From Bugulina stolonifera (lineage: Eukaryota; Bryozoa; Gymnolaemata; Cheilostomatida; Bugulidae): DNA of 64,000 nucleotides. Position 1 is the stretch's first letter, and the number at the start of each line of letters is the position of its first letter. The notes beneath the pieces are model-generated. The model was not told the DNA's origin, ran no database searches, and worked only from the letters and a program-made list of their open reading frames with translations. The stretch covers positions 35,776,818 through 35,840,817 of the forward strand of contig OW285187.1 in assembly GCA_935421135.1 (NCBI GenBank). Reading direction: 5' to 3'. Positions 29,020 through 40,948 of the stretch are shown in pieces. A program made the position numbers and the translations under genes.

Positions 29020-29270
29020 CTCTTTGATTAAAGGGATCATGTTTGATGTAGATATGACTGTTGTTATACATGTACATGTATCATAGGTGTACACATGCGT
29101 ATAATGTGCACATACATGTACTGTATATACACGTACATGTATGTACAAAATTATATTATATACAATGTACATACAACTGTTATACATATACATGTACGTA
29201 TGTAATAACATATTTGTACATATGCACATAATATACATGTATATACATGTAGCCTACATGTGTACATTAT
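29020..29270. repeat. TACATGTA/GTACATAC-rich low-complexity tract
   Basis: Dense palindromic TACATGTA and related alternating purine-pyrimidine sequence. It generates a spurious Tyr/Met/Cys open frame on the minus strand. Confidence 0.65.
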
Positions 29271-29399
29271 AAAAGATATGGGTGCTCATTCATTATAATC
29301 AGACCTATAACAACTTAGAGAACAGTAAGGGGAATAACTCCAAACAACTGATTCTCATTAAAATAGTGTGATGATAATGATTGTCTGGCTAATCCTGTT

Positions 29400-29660
29400 C
29401 TGCTGCCCATCAATCTACGAAGAGCAGCAACAGGAAGTAGCTAAGCGAGGCGACAAGAGAGGAGCAATTTGGACCTGTGACCTCAGTTTAACCCCTCCCC
29501 TCCCGTTCTGTCAGTCCAACCGCAAACCAGAAACGACACAATCATTGTCAGCTGTTTGGTAACTTGTTTAGTTTCCAATAAAACAGCGTTACAACTTCGA
29601 GCGCTGCTCATTCATCAGCTGCAAGAAGGTAGGCGGCGGGGGGGGGGGGCTAGTTTGGTC
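29400..29660. other. GC-rich block, possible promoter or first exon
   Basis: A locally GC-rich segment in a very AT-rich interval, ending CTGCAAGAAG followed by GTAGGCGG (a donor-like sequence) and a poly-G run at 29637-29650. A 64-codon open frame starts ATGATGATAATG with a hydrophobic start, but I recognise no family. It might be a first exon plus donor, a regulatory element or a mobile-element remnant. Confidence 0.2.
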
Positions 29661-30183
29661 CTTACCACCATAAAGGATGTCGTTTCAACTTTCCGTATAT
29701 ACTTTAAATTCATTATTTTGGTGACAAATGACTAACTGGTGCATCTGGTACTGGATGTTATTTATTGTAAGACGCTGTAAGTTTATGCCAAACTTATAAA
29801 CTTACTGCATTATGGAACTTGGGTTAATATTACATCACTTCTTTTACTCCACCTGTGGATATCCCTTCTCTGTGCAGTCTCCAGGATGTAATAATGAATA
29901 GTGACTAGTTTATTGTACCAAGTGGCCAGTTTGACTTGAAGAAACCAAAAAAGTATTTAATCTGATCAAAAATCATGACAAAAAATTCATCTTATTGCAA
30001 CTCATCTGGAGCGTAACTTGACGTCGAGTTACAACATAAGGTACAACATAAGGTACATAATACAAATGTATATCCACTAATTTAAAGTATTCCCTTTCTG
30101 CAACCATCACAGTGTATTACATGTATATACACATGTACATGTAGTGTGTTTTTATGATAATAAAATCGTTGTAACAGTCCTTT

Positions 30184-30209
30184 CACCTGGGGGCACCTGC
30201 GAGCACCTG
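30184..30209. promoter_or_regulatory. triple CACCTG E-box, 10-bp phased
   Basis: CACCTG occurs at 30184, 30194 and 30204, exactly one helical turn apart. CACCTG is the E-box form bound by Snail/ZEB zinc fingers and some bHLH proteins. Function is inferred; a decayed 10-bp tandem repeat would give the same spacing. Confidence 0.3.
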
Positions 30210-33200
30210 AGCTCACGTTGAAATCAAGTACTCACGGGATGTGATGCGCAAGTTCGAGTAGCCTGCTGGTAGGATCTCAGACTATCCAGGTAGAGAAAGT
30301 TTAGTAATGAAATGTTATACCATTTGTTTACACTGTACAATGAATACTCGATTAATTCCAACTCATGTAATTACTTGTTTCGTTTTACGGAGAGGTCGGC
30401 GGGTTCTAAGAGATGCAAGTGTGTCTCTAAATTGTACACTATTATGTAAATATTACATGGTACAGCAGACACTGGAGAACACAATACAGGCACCTGTATA
30501 AGCATACTCTGCTTTTTATTAAATTGTATTTAAACATAAAATTCTATGCTTTCCCCAGTCAAGCACCAAACAAACAAAAATAACTACAAATTCATTAAAT
30601 TTTATTGAGCTGACTTTAAAATGAAGTTGTTTGAAATATGTGTTGACTATTGTCACAAACTGGGTACTATATAGGATATAGCATTATATTATATATTTCT
30701 GACTTGTTTAAAAATAATAGAGTATTAAGAATTTTCAATTTAAATAACTTTTTAATGAATTACTCAAGTTTAAATTAGAATTGAATACTGTTTGTAGCTA
30801 AATGTTTCAATCAGCTTGCAACATGTCATTGTTTGTTTAAGCTGAATACTAACACTCATATACACAGGAATATATAAATGGTGATGCCAGCTACTCAGTA
30901 TGCATCAGTCCCTGCATCACACAGAAATCCTTGAAGAACCTCAGTGCACAGAGCATCTGTTACATTCAGTAGCTTTGTTTGCCAAATATGACATTTAATC
31001 GTAGACTTGTGAACCAATTTTCAAAGGCCTCGCGTTATTTGTTATGTAGATGAGAAGATATTGGTTAAACTGAGTATACACTGAGTATACATACAACTTA
31101 TTCATGTAAGATTCCAATTTCCCATGTAAACTAATTCATTTATTTCTTCATTACGTAAACGATAACAGCTCGGCTTCAATTGATGATTCTCCAATAAGAC
31201 TAGAATGACTTGGTCAATCAACTTAAAACATACTACTCACAACTAGTAAATCTATTTAACCCTTTGGAATAGAGTGAGTGTGCACATTTCCTTTCCTTCT
31301 TTGATCATCCAACTAAAATATGGATCCTAATCAATGGAAGTTGGAGAAGATGAGAATCCAGCTTTCAATGAAGAATGTTCAGAATAGGTGCTAATCCTTG
31401 AGAGACAAACTCCCTGCTCAACAGATAAATCTCAAGTGGCTACTAGTTTCGATAAACATCAGAGTCACTGAGTTGATAAAAAATATTATTAACAGTTACA
31501 TAGTTATTAGTAGCAGCATAGACAACCCACGGACAGAAAAGTGAATTGTGGACTTGAGAAATTCTGGCACATTCTTATTCAAATCTGACACGACTCAACG
31601 ATGTACCCACAGATTTGCACTCATTCGATGTTTTGAAAAGTTTTAAAAATTATAGAAGACAATGTGGAGCTAATGAAGCTAACGCGACCTCTGCTATTAT
31701 CCCAAGGACATGGTAATGCCAGATGAGTAACACATGGGGAGATTACTTCATATTAACACTTCTATAATTATTAATTATTGGTTTCTCTCTCTTTCAATGT
31801 GGCTACAAGGTTGAAAGGCATGAGGATGTAGAAACAGAGATTATTTAATTCCTGTACAGCTACACTTGTATAAGTAATAACTGACACCCCATAAATCTTA
31901 TGTAATACCAGTATTTGCCAACACTAGTCCATGACATCAATCCCACCTGTACATTGCTGCATAACCTATAAATGCATATCGCTTATAAACACACAATGTA
32001 ATTAAATCTTATTAAAACATGACTAGTTTTAGCAGATTAAACACATAAAGCTAATAAGGGTTAATAAATAAAATTTATAATTAAAATATATAAGCTGCAA
32101 ATTAAAAAACAAAATATTTATAAGAGCTTTCTAAAGTTTTGATGTTAGATGCTATGAGATTTGTCCCCCCCCCTTCGAGTCTCGACCCATGTAATATCTA
32201 CACCTGAAGTGGATGCATAATCAATAGTGAAGTGAACATGTAGATAGTCGTAGTAGTTAACGCACATTAAACAAGACTAATCTATCTTCTCCTTTGTTTT
32301 ACTATTGTACTTCTATAACTTTTATTCCAACATTTATTTATAGGCTACGGTGTTGTTAGCAGTATACTCTCTCATTGCTAGCTGGCAAGGGTGACAGTAG
32401 TTGCATGAAGGGGTGTATGTTATTAGAAGCTGCCTTACAGCTAAAGGAGAGTAAGTCACCATCTATGTTATCTATTGGCTTCCAAGGACGAATGCCGTTG
32501 TGTGTCATAAACACATAACAAAGTCCCAGATTCTTTTTAAGATTTAAATTGCTATGGTATAATATTATTTATTTATTTTGATTGTACAACATAGGCATTT
32601 TTGTGTATGATATAGATCATGCAGGAATCAATTAGCCAGCAAATGTGTAGATATATGCACACGCTGCCTTTGTTTCTGTATTTTCAAATACAACTGGTTT
32701 GTTTGATGTACATGCTGGTTCAAGAGGACAGGTAACACTGCAGCCATTTCTATTCCATTGATATGTCTTTAAAATGGTTTATGGCCCTAACACAAAGATA
32801 TAATTATTTAGAAATATTTAATGGCTATATAATACCTATTGTCCGTATTCAACTTTAATATCCTAAAACAAAAACATTAGATCAATATTCAGACAATTCT
32901 GGTGACACTGCATAAAATTATTTCCAAATATATTAGAGCCATCAAATTGTTTTATTTTTAATGCGATATAAATAATATTCCAGCCACCTGGTTTTTATCA
33001 GAAGCAGTGGTGGCTGACAGAATACTTGGACGTTTGGTGCAAGACTATTTAGGAATGCAACTAATAGAATACGCAATGAGATTAGAGTACAAGTAGAAAC
33101 TTGTACCTGCTCAAGTCATGTTAGACTATTTGTCATCCATTATTTGCTATACTTGCTATAGCTTACATTGACTGTATGTTACATTAGTACAGCTTCTCAA

Positions 33201-34883
33201 GTGATTTGCACGAACAAAACAGTATGAAATGCTTCCATGATTCGCCTAAGCAGCAGCTCTCCCTTAATTTATACTGGATTATGCAAAGAACTCTGAAAGA
33301 TTTTGGATAGCATATGAGTGTTGGAGACAGTAATCCCCATGTTCTGTAAGAGTGTATGTATTGTCAACTGTATTGCTAGCCAGTGCACTATGTTATCAGT
33401 GGACAATTAAACAGTTATGCAAGACAATGACAATATGCAAGACAGCAAGCACTTTGAGTACAAATGTAACACAAGATGTGTTGACCCAGAGGAATGTCAC
33501 ACTGTACTGTGACGGGTAAATTCTCATAGACATCGTAGTTTACAATGTGCAAATACAGAGAACCAACGCTTTAAATTCCGGTAGAATCTCATAAAATGTC
33601 CTGTAAGATGGAGCCTTGTTAAATTGAGCGCTAGCTAATTTGAATTGCTAATTTATGGGGTTGAAGTAGAATAGGCTGAGAGAACAGTGTGTATGTGTAG
33701 TTGAATGCACTAGACAGCAAATGCTACTCAACATTTAGCTCTCTACCAAGCTGACACATGTAAATATCTTACCCTTTGCTAATATACAGTTATGTACACA
33801 TTACGTTACGGATATAGGACTATATTATCGTTATATTCTGAATTCATACACACTAAAAACCAAAGATATGCAGCAGGTTTTCATGAAAGTTACTAATCTG
33901 GTTCAGATGTTGTCAATAGATTCCACTGCAGATTAACACATTCAACAAAAGAATCAGCCTGAGGATAATCAGCCAAGAGCATCAATGGCTCAAAGGATTT
34001 CACACCTTTTATCTTATCAACAGATACAATAATACGTCAAAATAACAGAACACAACAATCCATTTCCTGCTGCAGATTGTGCAAATATTACAGTACGTGT
34101 ACGACCCAAGTTACCAGCACCTAGCTGATGGAGAACTAGACAATCCTAGATTGAGGGAACTTAAGTGTCACCTTTCAGTTCTAAGGTGGAATCTACTGCA
34201 CAGTTAAAACTAATAGCTGGGAGTTGCCTGACCCCTCTCAGTTGTGTAAAACCTTAAATCTCATGTCTACAGAAAGTTTAGTCTGTGAGCCTGCAGAAGA
34301 CTTTAGATCCAACTCAAAGGCTATAACAGCACAAGTTTATAAATGTGAACATCGATTAGAGGGTTAATATTTTTATTGCCACGAAACATATTGAGATGTT
34401 CAGAAAAAATTAGTTGAAGCGAAAAAATACAAAACTACTAAAGCATCATGGATGGGTAAATGATAGTGAACCATTATGAGTACATAATAGTACACCAACA
34501 CAGGAAATCAATTGGACGGATGGTAGACAAACTTTCAAATAAAATAGCGTTTTAAAATCTGTTGGGCAATAATTATAATTTTCATAAATTAAAGTAGCAT
34601 AGTGTGACAAATTAAAGCTACCTTTTCGACCAATCAACACAAGTACAGGATACAGCACCAACAACTGGTGATTGGTTACTTCAGCTATACAAATAACAAT
34701 GTCCACCGCGCTTGGAATAGACTTAGCCGTCATAGTAACAAATGACTTGAAAAATATAAAAAAATAAGAGGTTTGCACAGGCTATACTTGTAAAAGGATA
34801 TACTGGTATAGGTACGTAGATTGTTTGGCACAACGGTTTCGGTGTTACTACATAAATGTAGCTCAACTCAGCTTTCAGAGCTA

Positions 34884-34972
34884 GCCAGTGGTCACTATAT
34901 GGTCAGTAGCCAGTGGTCACTATATGGTCAGTAGCCAGTAGTCACTATATGGTCAGTAGCCAGTGGTCACTA
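34884..34972. repeat. 25-bp minisatellite
   Basis: Nearly four copies of a 25-bp unit beginning GCCAGTGGTCACTATATGGT, about 80 bp beyond the 3' end of the CFAP418 coding region. Confidence 0.88.
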
Positions 34973-35048
34973 CATTGTATTCTACTCTTTGATTAAATAA
35001 CTCATCATATAAATGTCAGACATGTCTTAAACCAAACAGAGAATTGCC

Positions 35049-37475
35049 TCATGAATGTTTCCCACAAACCCATTTCAGTTCCTTCTCTGCGCTCAGTTCC
35101 GTCTGCTTACTGACTGATCTCCACTTACACTGACATGCATAAGCCTTCCATCCTACAATTACAATACACATGTACATCGTAAACATCCCGTGGTAAAGAG
35201 ACACTTATTGGGAGTTGTGACCTCTTGATACAAAATATGCAAAGGGGAAGCAACTCTTAGTTTGTGTAAGTTTACTGTAAATTGATCATTGGGAATGTAC
35301 GCTACATGGTGATTGGTTGTGATGCAAGCAGGTGACTCACCTGGTTTACTCTCTAGTTTACTCTTAAGTCGACTAAACTCTGGCATGTTATTCCTAAGGA
35401 AGAGATAGTCCGTGGAAGGATGCCATTTAAAGTCCCTGTAGACTGAGATCTTAAAGTCACAATCAGTACATCGCAGACTGTCACACGCCCTGTAACAGAT
35501 AGAGCAAATATTGTATACCAAATCGAATTCAGATAAACTCTTTAGCACATTCCATCTGATAAAAGCATATAAAGATGTAGAAAAGTGTAACTTGGTGCTG
35601 CAAGTATAGTATTGAATACACATCAATATACCACTAAACGTGCATATCAACAAATGATACGACAAATCAATATCATTATATTAGTCCAGGTATGTGAGTA
35701 CTAATCAATAATCAATATAGCACCAGTGACCACCACTGATGTCTACGCAGTGACCACCACTGATGTCTACGCAGTGACCACCACTGATGTCTACACAGTG
35801 ACCACCACTGATGTCTACACAGTGACCACCACTGATGTCTACACAGTGACCACCACTGATGTCTACACAGTGACCACCACTGATGTCTACACACTCACTA
35901 TTACTACTGTTGTGAATTATAAATGTAACATCCCTCAGCATTGGTCTATTAATAGTTGTAGGACTGAATTTTCCTGCAATGCTAGAAGATAACCTCATTG
36001 CACAGTCAGTAAGCATGCCATTGGTATCACTGGAATAGTATAGTATAGTATAGAATATATATATATAGAAATTGTCTTACCTTTGATTAGCTGTAGTAGT
36101 GACTCCTTCAGGAAGTGAAGTACCAGCTAGATAGACAGGGAAACACCTAAGCAGGCACAAAGCAGTGAGAGTATGGAAACACCTTGACATACAAGCAGTG
36201 AATTACAATTTACATGATTGCGTTCTTATACCAAATCAAAGAGAAGGCAACTTCAAACTTAACTACATGTGCATGAGTGTAGTCTATAATATATTATACT
36301 GTAAAGCTAACTGCTAGTCTCTGTTGCTCACCTTTTCTTGGTGTCACCTGTTGGTAGCAATGCTGACTGACTAGAGGCATGCTGTCGTTTCTGTGGCTAT
36401 AAATCAAGTAGTAACAAGAATCATATTATATTAGAAGTGGCTGAGGTGATATAATAATGTATTATTTCATCTAATTCATTTGTAATTGGTCGAGTGAGAA
36501 TATCCATTGACTAGTGGCAGTTCATCAGGTGGGGAGGGGTACAGAGTACATTGTGGAACCCACACTTGAAAAGGGTTCGACTGATACCAGTGAGCTGCCA
36601 ATAATATCAGCTAAACATGAATGTAGTCCTGAGAGAACATGGAGTTGTAGCGTTAGCCAATGAAATAACTTACTGTGTTGTAGCGTTAGCCAATGAAATA
36701 ACTTACTGTGTTGTAGTGTTAGCCAATGAAATAACTTACTGTGTTGTAGCGTTAGCCAATGAAATAACTTACTGTGTTGTCAGGTTCAGGGATGTCACAG
36801 ATTTCATCCATTATAGAGTTGAGATCATCATCTTTTAAATGACTACAAGTACAGTTTAGTGCTCCATAAGTTAACTTATGCAAAACGGATACTGGTGTTG
36901 GTATGTACTGTACGTTATTAAAAATAAATGAGAAGATACAAGTGAATACTTACTGCCCATGTATTTTATGCCATCCTTTTATACTACCACAGCGACCCTT
37001 TGTATTTGCATGTACAAAGTATTGGCGGTTAATGATTGGCTGTCACAGCCAACATTTTAATTGTTACAAGACACACGTGAATAATCTTGGTAAATGGAAC
37101 TTGGTAAATGAGACTTGGTAGATGAGACTTGGTAAATGAGACTTGGTAAATGAGACTTGGTAAATAAGACTGGTATGTGATATTAGCCAAGGTGAACGGC
37201 TATTAGTCAAATCTGCTACGATGAGCGCATATATATTTATAATTGTTAATTCTAAAAGCTAGCGAGTCTGTGGCAAGTGGCAACGTGCTATTAGATTAGG
37301 TTGTGGCTAAAAGATCAGCAGGGTAACCAACCAGTTCAACTTGGCAGTTGAATTACACATACCTTTTTGTTTTTATTGATGATGCTACAGTTTTGGTTTT
37401 ATTTTTCTGTTTTTCCGGCTTTCTCACGAAGGCAGCTTCAACCTCATCTAAGAGATCATCTATATCATCGGCCAT
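35049..37475 (-). CDS. CFAP418: cilia- and flagella-associated protein 418 (C8orf37 orthologue)
   Basis: Six coding exons on the minus strand: 37475-37363, 36842-36773, 36396-36332, 36146-36081, 35489-35341, 35152-35049. All are GT-AG, phases join, and the total is 188 codons plus TGA (human protein 207 aa). Landmarks in order: N-terminal MADDIDDLLDEVEAAF (human begins MAEDLDELLDEVE); DDDLNSIMDEI; CFPVYLAGTSLPEG; the diagnostic core RACDSLRCTDCDF, then WHPSTDYLFLRNNMPEF; C-terminal AYACQCKWR and KWVCGKHS. The conserved cysteines of the core and of ACQC/WVCGKH are present. The protein is a ciliary-base/photoreceptor factor in vertebrates (C8orf37 is mutated in retinal dystrophies and a Bardet-Biedl-like syndrome). 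The biochemical function is not established. The exon 2 donor lies inside a 33-bp tandem array, and a 24-bp array sits in intron 4. Confidence 0.95.
35726..35893. repeat. 24-bp minisatellite in CFAP418 intron 4
   Basis: Seven copies of a 24-bp unit with core GTGACCACCACTGATGTCTA; the two left copies have CGCA and the others CACA at the end. Because 24 is a multiple of three, both strands show open frames across the array. It lies wholly inside an intron and is not coding. Confidence 0.95.
36036..36067. repeat. AGTAT/AT microsatellite
   Basis: (AGTAT)n followed by an (AT)n run in CFAP418 intron 4. Confidence 0.8.
36644..36780 (-). repeat. 33-bp tandem array carrying the CFAP418 exon 2 donor
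   Basis: Four copies of a 33-bp unit (36644-36676, 36677-36709, 36710-36742, 36743-36775) plus a partial copy in the exon end. On the gene strand each unit reads ACAGTAAGTTATTTCATTGG and onward, so every copy retains a good donor (ACA|GTAAGT). The copy nearest the exon is the one that gives the protein. Using a later donor would add in-frame sequence with a stop (TAA) after six codons. Confidence 0.9.
37086..37166. repeat. 15-bp repeat (ACTTGGTAAATGAGA)
   Basis: About five copies of a 15-bp unit in CFAP418 intron 1. Confidence 0.85.
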
Positions 37476-38492
37476 TTCAATTAAGCTTTAGTTCCTACAT
37501 GTAGAATGGTAAGCATGATGTGTTATCTGATTGTGATTTTACATGTAGTACCTATAATCATATCATAACCATACATGTATATAGAAATCGTGACAATTCA
37601 TATAGCCTACTTCTGCTGATAACCAAATGTTTCCCAACCCCACATATCTTAAATCAGATGTGCACCCCAAAACCCTGTGCATTGTACATATCAAAATTAA
37701 AATGTTTTATAATAGCCATGGTTCTTGCTTCTTTTATTACTTTCTCCTTATAGATTTCATACAACCATATAATAAGTAAGTAGCCTACATACAGTCCAAC
37801 AGATGGACAAAAAGTCTCATTATGACTGTCACAATTAATGTGATTGTCATAGTCGGTGACTACATTTGTATGACCGACATAATACTAATCACTAACTCAA
37901 GCTACTACTATTGTCTATAAGATTGAGGGTTGGTTACCTTGGGGTTTCTAACTCAAATTTGACAACTAATAATAATAAATATGAAGAACATTATGAGTTA
38001 GGCTACTTGAATTATAAATAAAATGCATTAGGATCAGAGTTGGAACTAGCACGGTGTAAACAGCTCTATTTTGAGTAATCAACTAAGATTATTTGCTGCT
38101 ATCTCCTGTTCAGAAATATTAACCACTTGTTTAATGCAATTTTATCAATATAGCTCTATTTACCAAACCATTTTAATTTTTCCTCTGGCTTTACACAACA
38201 ATATGCTAATTCTAAAAAGTCCCAAATACTCTGTTTTTAATACATAATAGTATCTTCTTTGTCCATACATTTAGCCTGTATCAACTTCAGCTACAGTCTA
38301 ATTGATACGACAGCTGAGAAAGTATGTGCAAAGATGGTGAAAGGAATGATGGATCACTCAATGCTAATAACCTGTCCCTCCACATATGCCCAGTTTGGCG
38401 GTCATGAAGTTCAACGACTCACTATTCCACCACCTATCTGCTGGGTTTTTGAATAGCTGTTAGATCAACATAGCTGGGTAATTCTTGCATAT

Positions 38493-39611
38493 TTCATACC
38501 CAGTGCTCAAAGTGTACCGGCTCGCTCAGGCTCGGCGAGCCTGTAAGAAATCGTCATGGCTTTCTTCTAGGCTCGCCGAGCCCTAACAATATAATGCGCC
38601 AAAGTTGGGTTTTCCCATACGCAGATGCTGGGAAAGTCGAAAATAATCAATACTCTGGCATATGAAATCGCGTGACAGTATTAGTTTAACGACAAAGCTA
38701 AGGGCGCAGCAATGTTGAGTAAATCCCCTTTTGGTCATCGTGATAAGCAATAGTAAATAGGTAGACCTTTCAGTGCAGGGAACAGCTTATGCTCTATTTC
38801 CGGAATAAGTTGAACTTGTTTTCTTTCCATACTCTTGAGTTTCAATCAGTAAATTACTAATTATTTTTCACCGAAAACTGTTGTAGCAGCTGCTCTTTAT
38901 GCAGTCAAGTTTTCAAAGCTGGTTAACTAAGTGAGTCAGTCGTCTTTAAAGTTCCAGAATGTTCTATGTGGCCCTGTGTATTATCTAATTTTCTTTTGTG
39001 AATTTTTTGGTAGTCATCATGATCATCCTTATGATGAGATGAGCAAATTGGATAATCAATCATAATGATGATCATTATCATCATATGATGTATAAATATT
39101 AATATAATTATGATAATAATAATAAAATTATCATTGTTGTTAGAATAATGATGATAATACTATAATAGTAATTATTATTATTGCTAATAATAAAAATAGT
39201 AATAGTGGTTGTAGTAATGTACATGTAGGCCTACTGTAGTGGTAGAAGTCAACGGCAATTTGTAAGGCTGCTGGCAGATGAGCTAGCAATATTTGTTTGG
39301 TGGCTGTCCTGAGTTTTTGTCACTTTCTATATTTTTTATTAATAATAAAAAATGCCCTTTTTGATAAACTATTATTATTATTAATGATATATGATGGTTA
39401 TTATTATGAAAATTTTAATATTAATATTAAATATTAATTCATCTCCCAAATAAGTCATATCTTGCCCCTAAAATATACTTCAGCTTGCTTGTAAGATGTT
39501 GAATTCTTGAAATTTTCCGCTACGCGGGCTAGGCGGGGGTGCCCGCACCCCCCTCCCACCCTATATCAGAGCCTGTAAGAACTCCCATACACTTTGAGCA
39601 CTGTTCATACC
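38493..39611. mobile_element. non-autonomous hAT-type DNA transposon
   Basis: Perfect 16-bp terminal inverted repeats CAGTGCTCAAAGTGTA (38501-38516, and reversed at 39588-39603) are flanked by a perfect 8-bp direct duplication TTCATACC (38493-38500 and 39604-39611). An 8-bp target duplication and CA(G/T)(G/T)G ends are hallmarks of the hAT superfamily. The 1103-bp element has GC-rich ends, including a GGCTCGGCGAGCC palindrome region near 38540, and an AT-rich ATGATGAT/ATAATAAT core. No transposase frame is visible, so it is non-autonomous. The intact duplication suggests a fairly recent insertion. It lies between the divergent CFAP418 and MTBP genes. Confidence 0.9.
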
Positions 39612-40327
39612 CTGTAATAAAATGTTGTTTATATAAATGGGTCCATAGTAAAGAAATAGTCTCCAATTGGCCTGAGGCACCCCAATAGAAATAGCGTAGG
39701 CCTATGTGTGCACAAGGTAGCAGCATCACCCCTTGCTTAATTCGGACCGCATTTGAAGGTGGGGAGGGGGAGTTTTTGGGCAGAGTGATCCATCTTTCCT
39801 TCCACTATCTTTGATGATGTGTACAGCCGTTCTTTCTTCGTGTGTTTGTCACTGGAGAAGTGACAACTCCAACTTGTGCAAACTCAAACTGTCATTTAAT
39901 TCCTGAGCAACTTCAACTTGTATATGAGAAGACCAACTGTAGTTCGGGGCTTAGTAAACATATATAATTAATATAATTTAATAATTATTATATAATATAC
40001 GGCAAGTAAATATAACCAGCGATAACATTTCTCTGGTTTCAGTTAAAACCACAGAAATTAAATTAGCAATTCTCTGGGTTTGTGATGAATAGGGAACAGA
40101 GAATTATTTTCTACTTCCAAAACCAGCAAGTCTCATCCCAGATTAGGATCGAACAACAGATTAAGAGAATTTATAATCGTCTTACGTCTTACGTCTTCTT
40201 CTTTAGAACGTACTAGAGCTTGTTGCAAGGGGTACGCCTCATCTGATTTTGGTTTTTGTCAAGATTACTATGGTCATATATTTATGTTATGCTAACATGT
40301 TGCACTAATATAGATTTGTTGCTATGT

Positions 40328-40948
40328 TTATTGTAATAAATGTGACTTAAGCTCACGTATAGTCCTGGGCAGAAAGCTACCATGGTAAGCAGAAGTTTTT
40401 GCGTAGATAGTGGGTGGGTCACCTCTTGTAGTAGCTCTAGTGACAGTTGTGTTAGTAGGACGATTGTTCATCAGCTCATCATAAGTGTTAGCAAGAGCTT
40501 CGTGGTGTTCTTCATTCGCCAAAATGCGTAAGAGGAGGTTGTGTCGGTTCTTCCTGCGACGGTTGCTAAGCGTATCAAGATTAAGTTCCTTGAGGACAGC
40601 AGATATGCTAACTCTACCTTTTAAATTACAGATGTAACGCACAGCACTGTTTTGTACCATTTCAATGTTGGTAATTTGGTAATCATGGACGGGATCCCAG
40701 ACGGCAGATGCATATTCCATGTGTGGCCGACAGAGACTAGTATATGCAAGTAGCTTAGCATCTTTGGTTGATCCGTGGAGTGCTCCCCTAACCATACCCA
40801 GTTGTCGTCTAGCTTTGGTGATTTGTGAACTAATATGAGAGGTGAACTTTAGATTAGATTGGATGATCACACCCAGGTATTTAGCCAGGGTATTTAGCCC
40901 AGGTATAATAACTAATAATGAATAACAAAACAACAGAACAATCACCAA
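40328..40948 (-). pseudogene. 5'-truncated LINE reverse transcriptase (C-terminal part)
   Basis: An open frame of 206 codons. From about 40885 downward it matches the region after the RT catalytic core of non-LTR retrotransposons (CR1/jockey-like): KYLGVIIQS, ARRQLGMVRGAL, LLAYTSLCRPHMEYASAVWD, RRRKNRHNLLLRI and the terminal SFLPRTIRELKSHLL. The first 20 or so residues (upstream of KYLGVI) do not look like RT, and the catalytic YxDD part and endonuclease are absent, as expected for 5' truncation during target-primed reverse transcription. The surviving frame is open to its natural end, so it is not very old. Confidence 0.88.

Larger units (their letters stand above)
20330..35048. other. gene-poor interval between Irx and CFAP418
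   Basis: About 14.7 kb with no recognisable gene. It contains minisatellites near 24.3, 24.65, 26.2, 26.6 and 34.9 kb, a GC-rich block near 29.4-29.7 kb, a triple E-box at 30.18 kb and many short AT-rich tracts. Open frames here are short and resemble no family I know. Confidence 0.55.

Noticed and set aside
34446..34778. 110-codon minus-strand frame beyond the CFAP418 stop
   Set aside because: Not in phase with CFAP418, whose conserved C-terminus ends at 35049; composition is typical of AT-rich chance frames.
35712..36016. Open frames with repeated DVYTVTTT or CRHQWWSL peptides
   Set aside because: They are produced by the 24-bp minisatellite in CFAP418 intron 4; the unit length is a multiple of three, so frames stay open on both strands. 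The exons on either side join in phase without it.
38275..38456. 60-codon frame after an acceptor-like sequence just left of the hAT element
   Set aside because: No recognised family, no partner exon in phase, and no clear donor; kept only as a remark in the CFAP418-MTBP interval.
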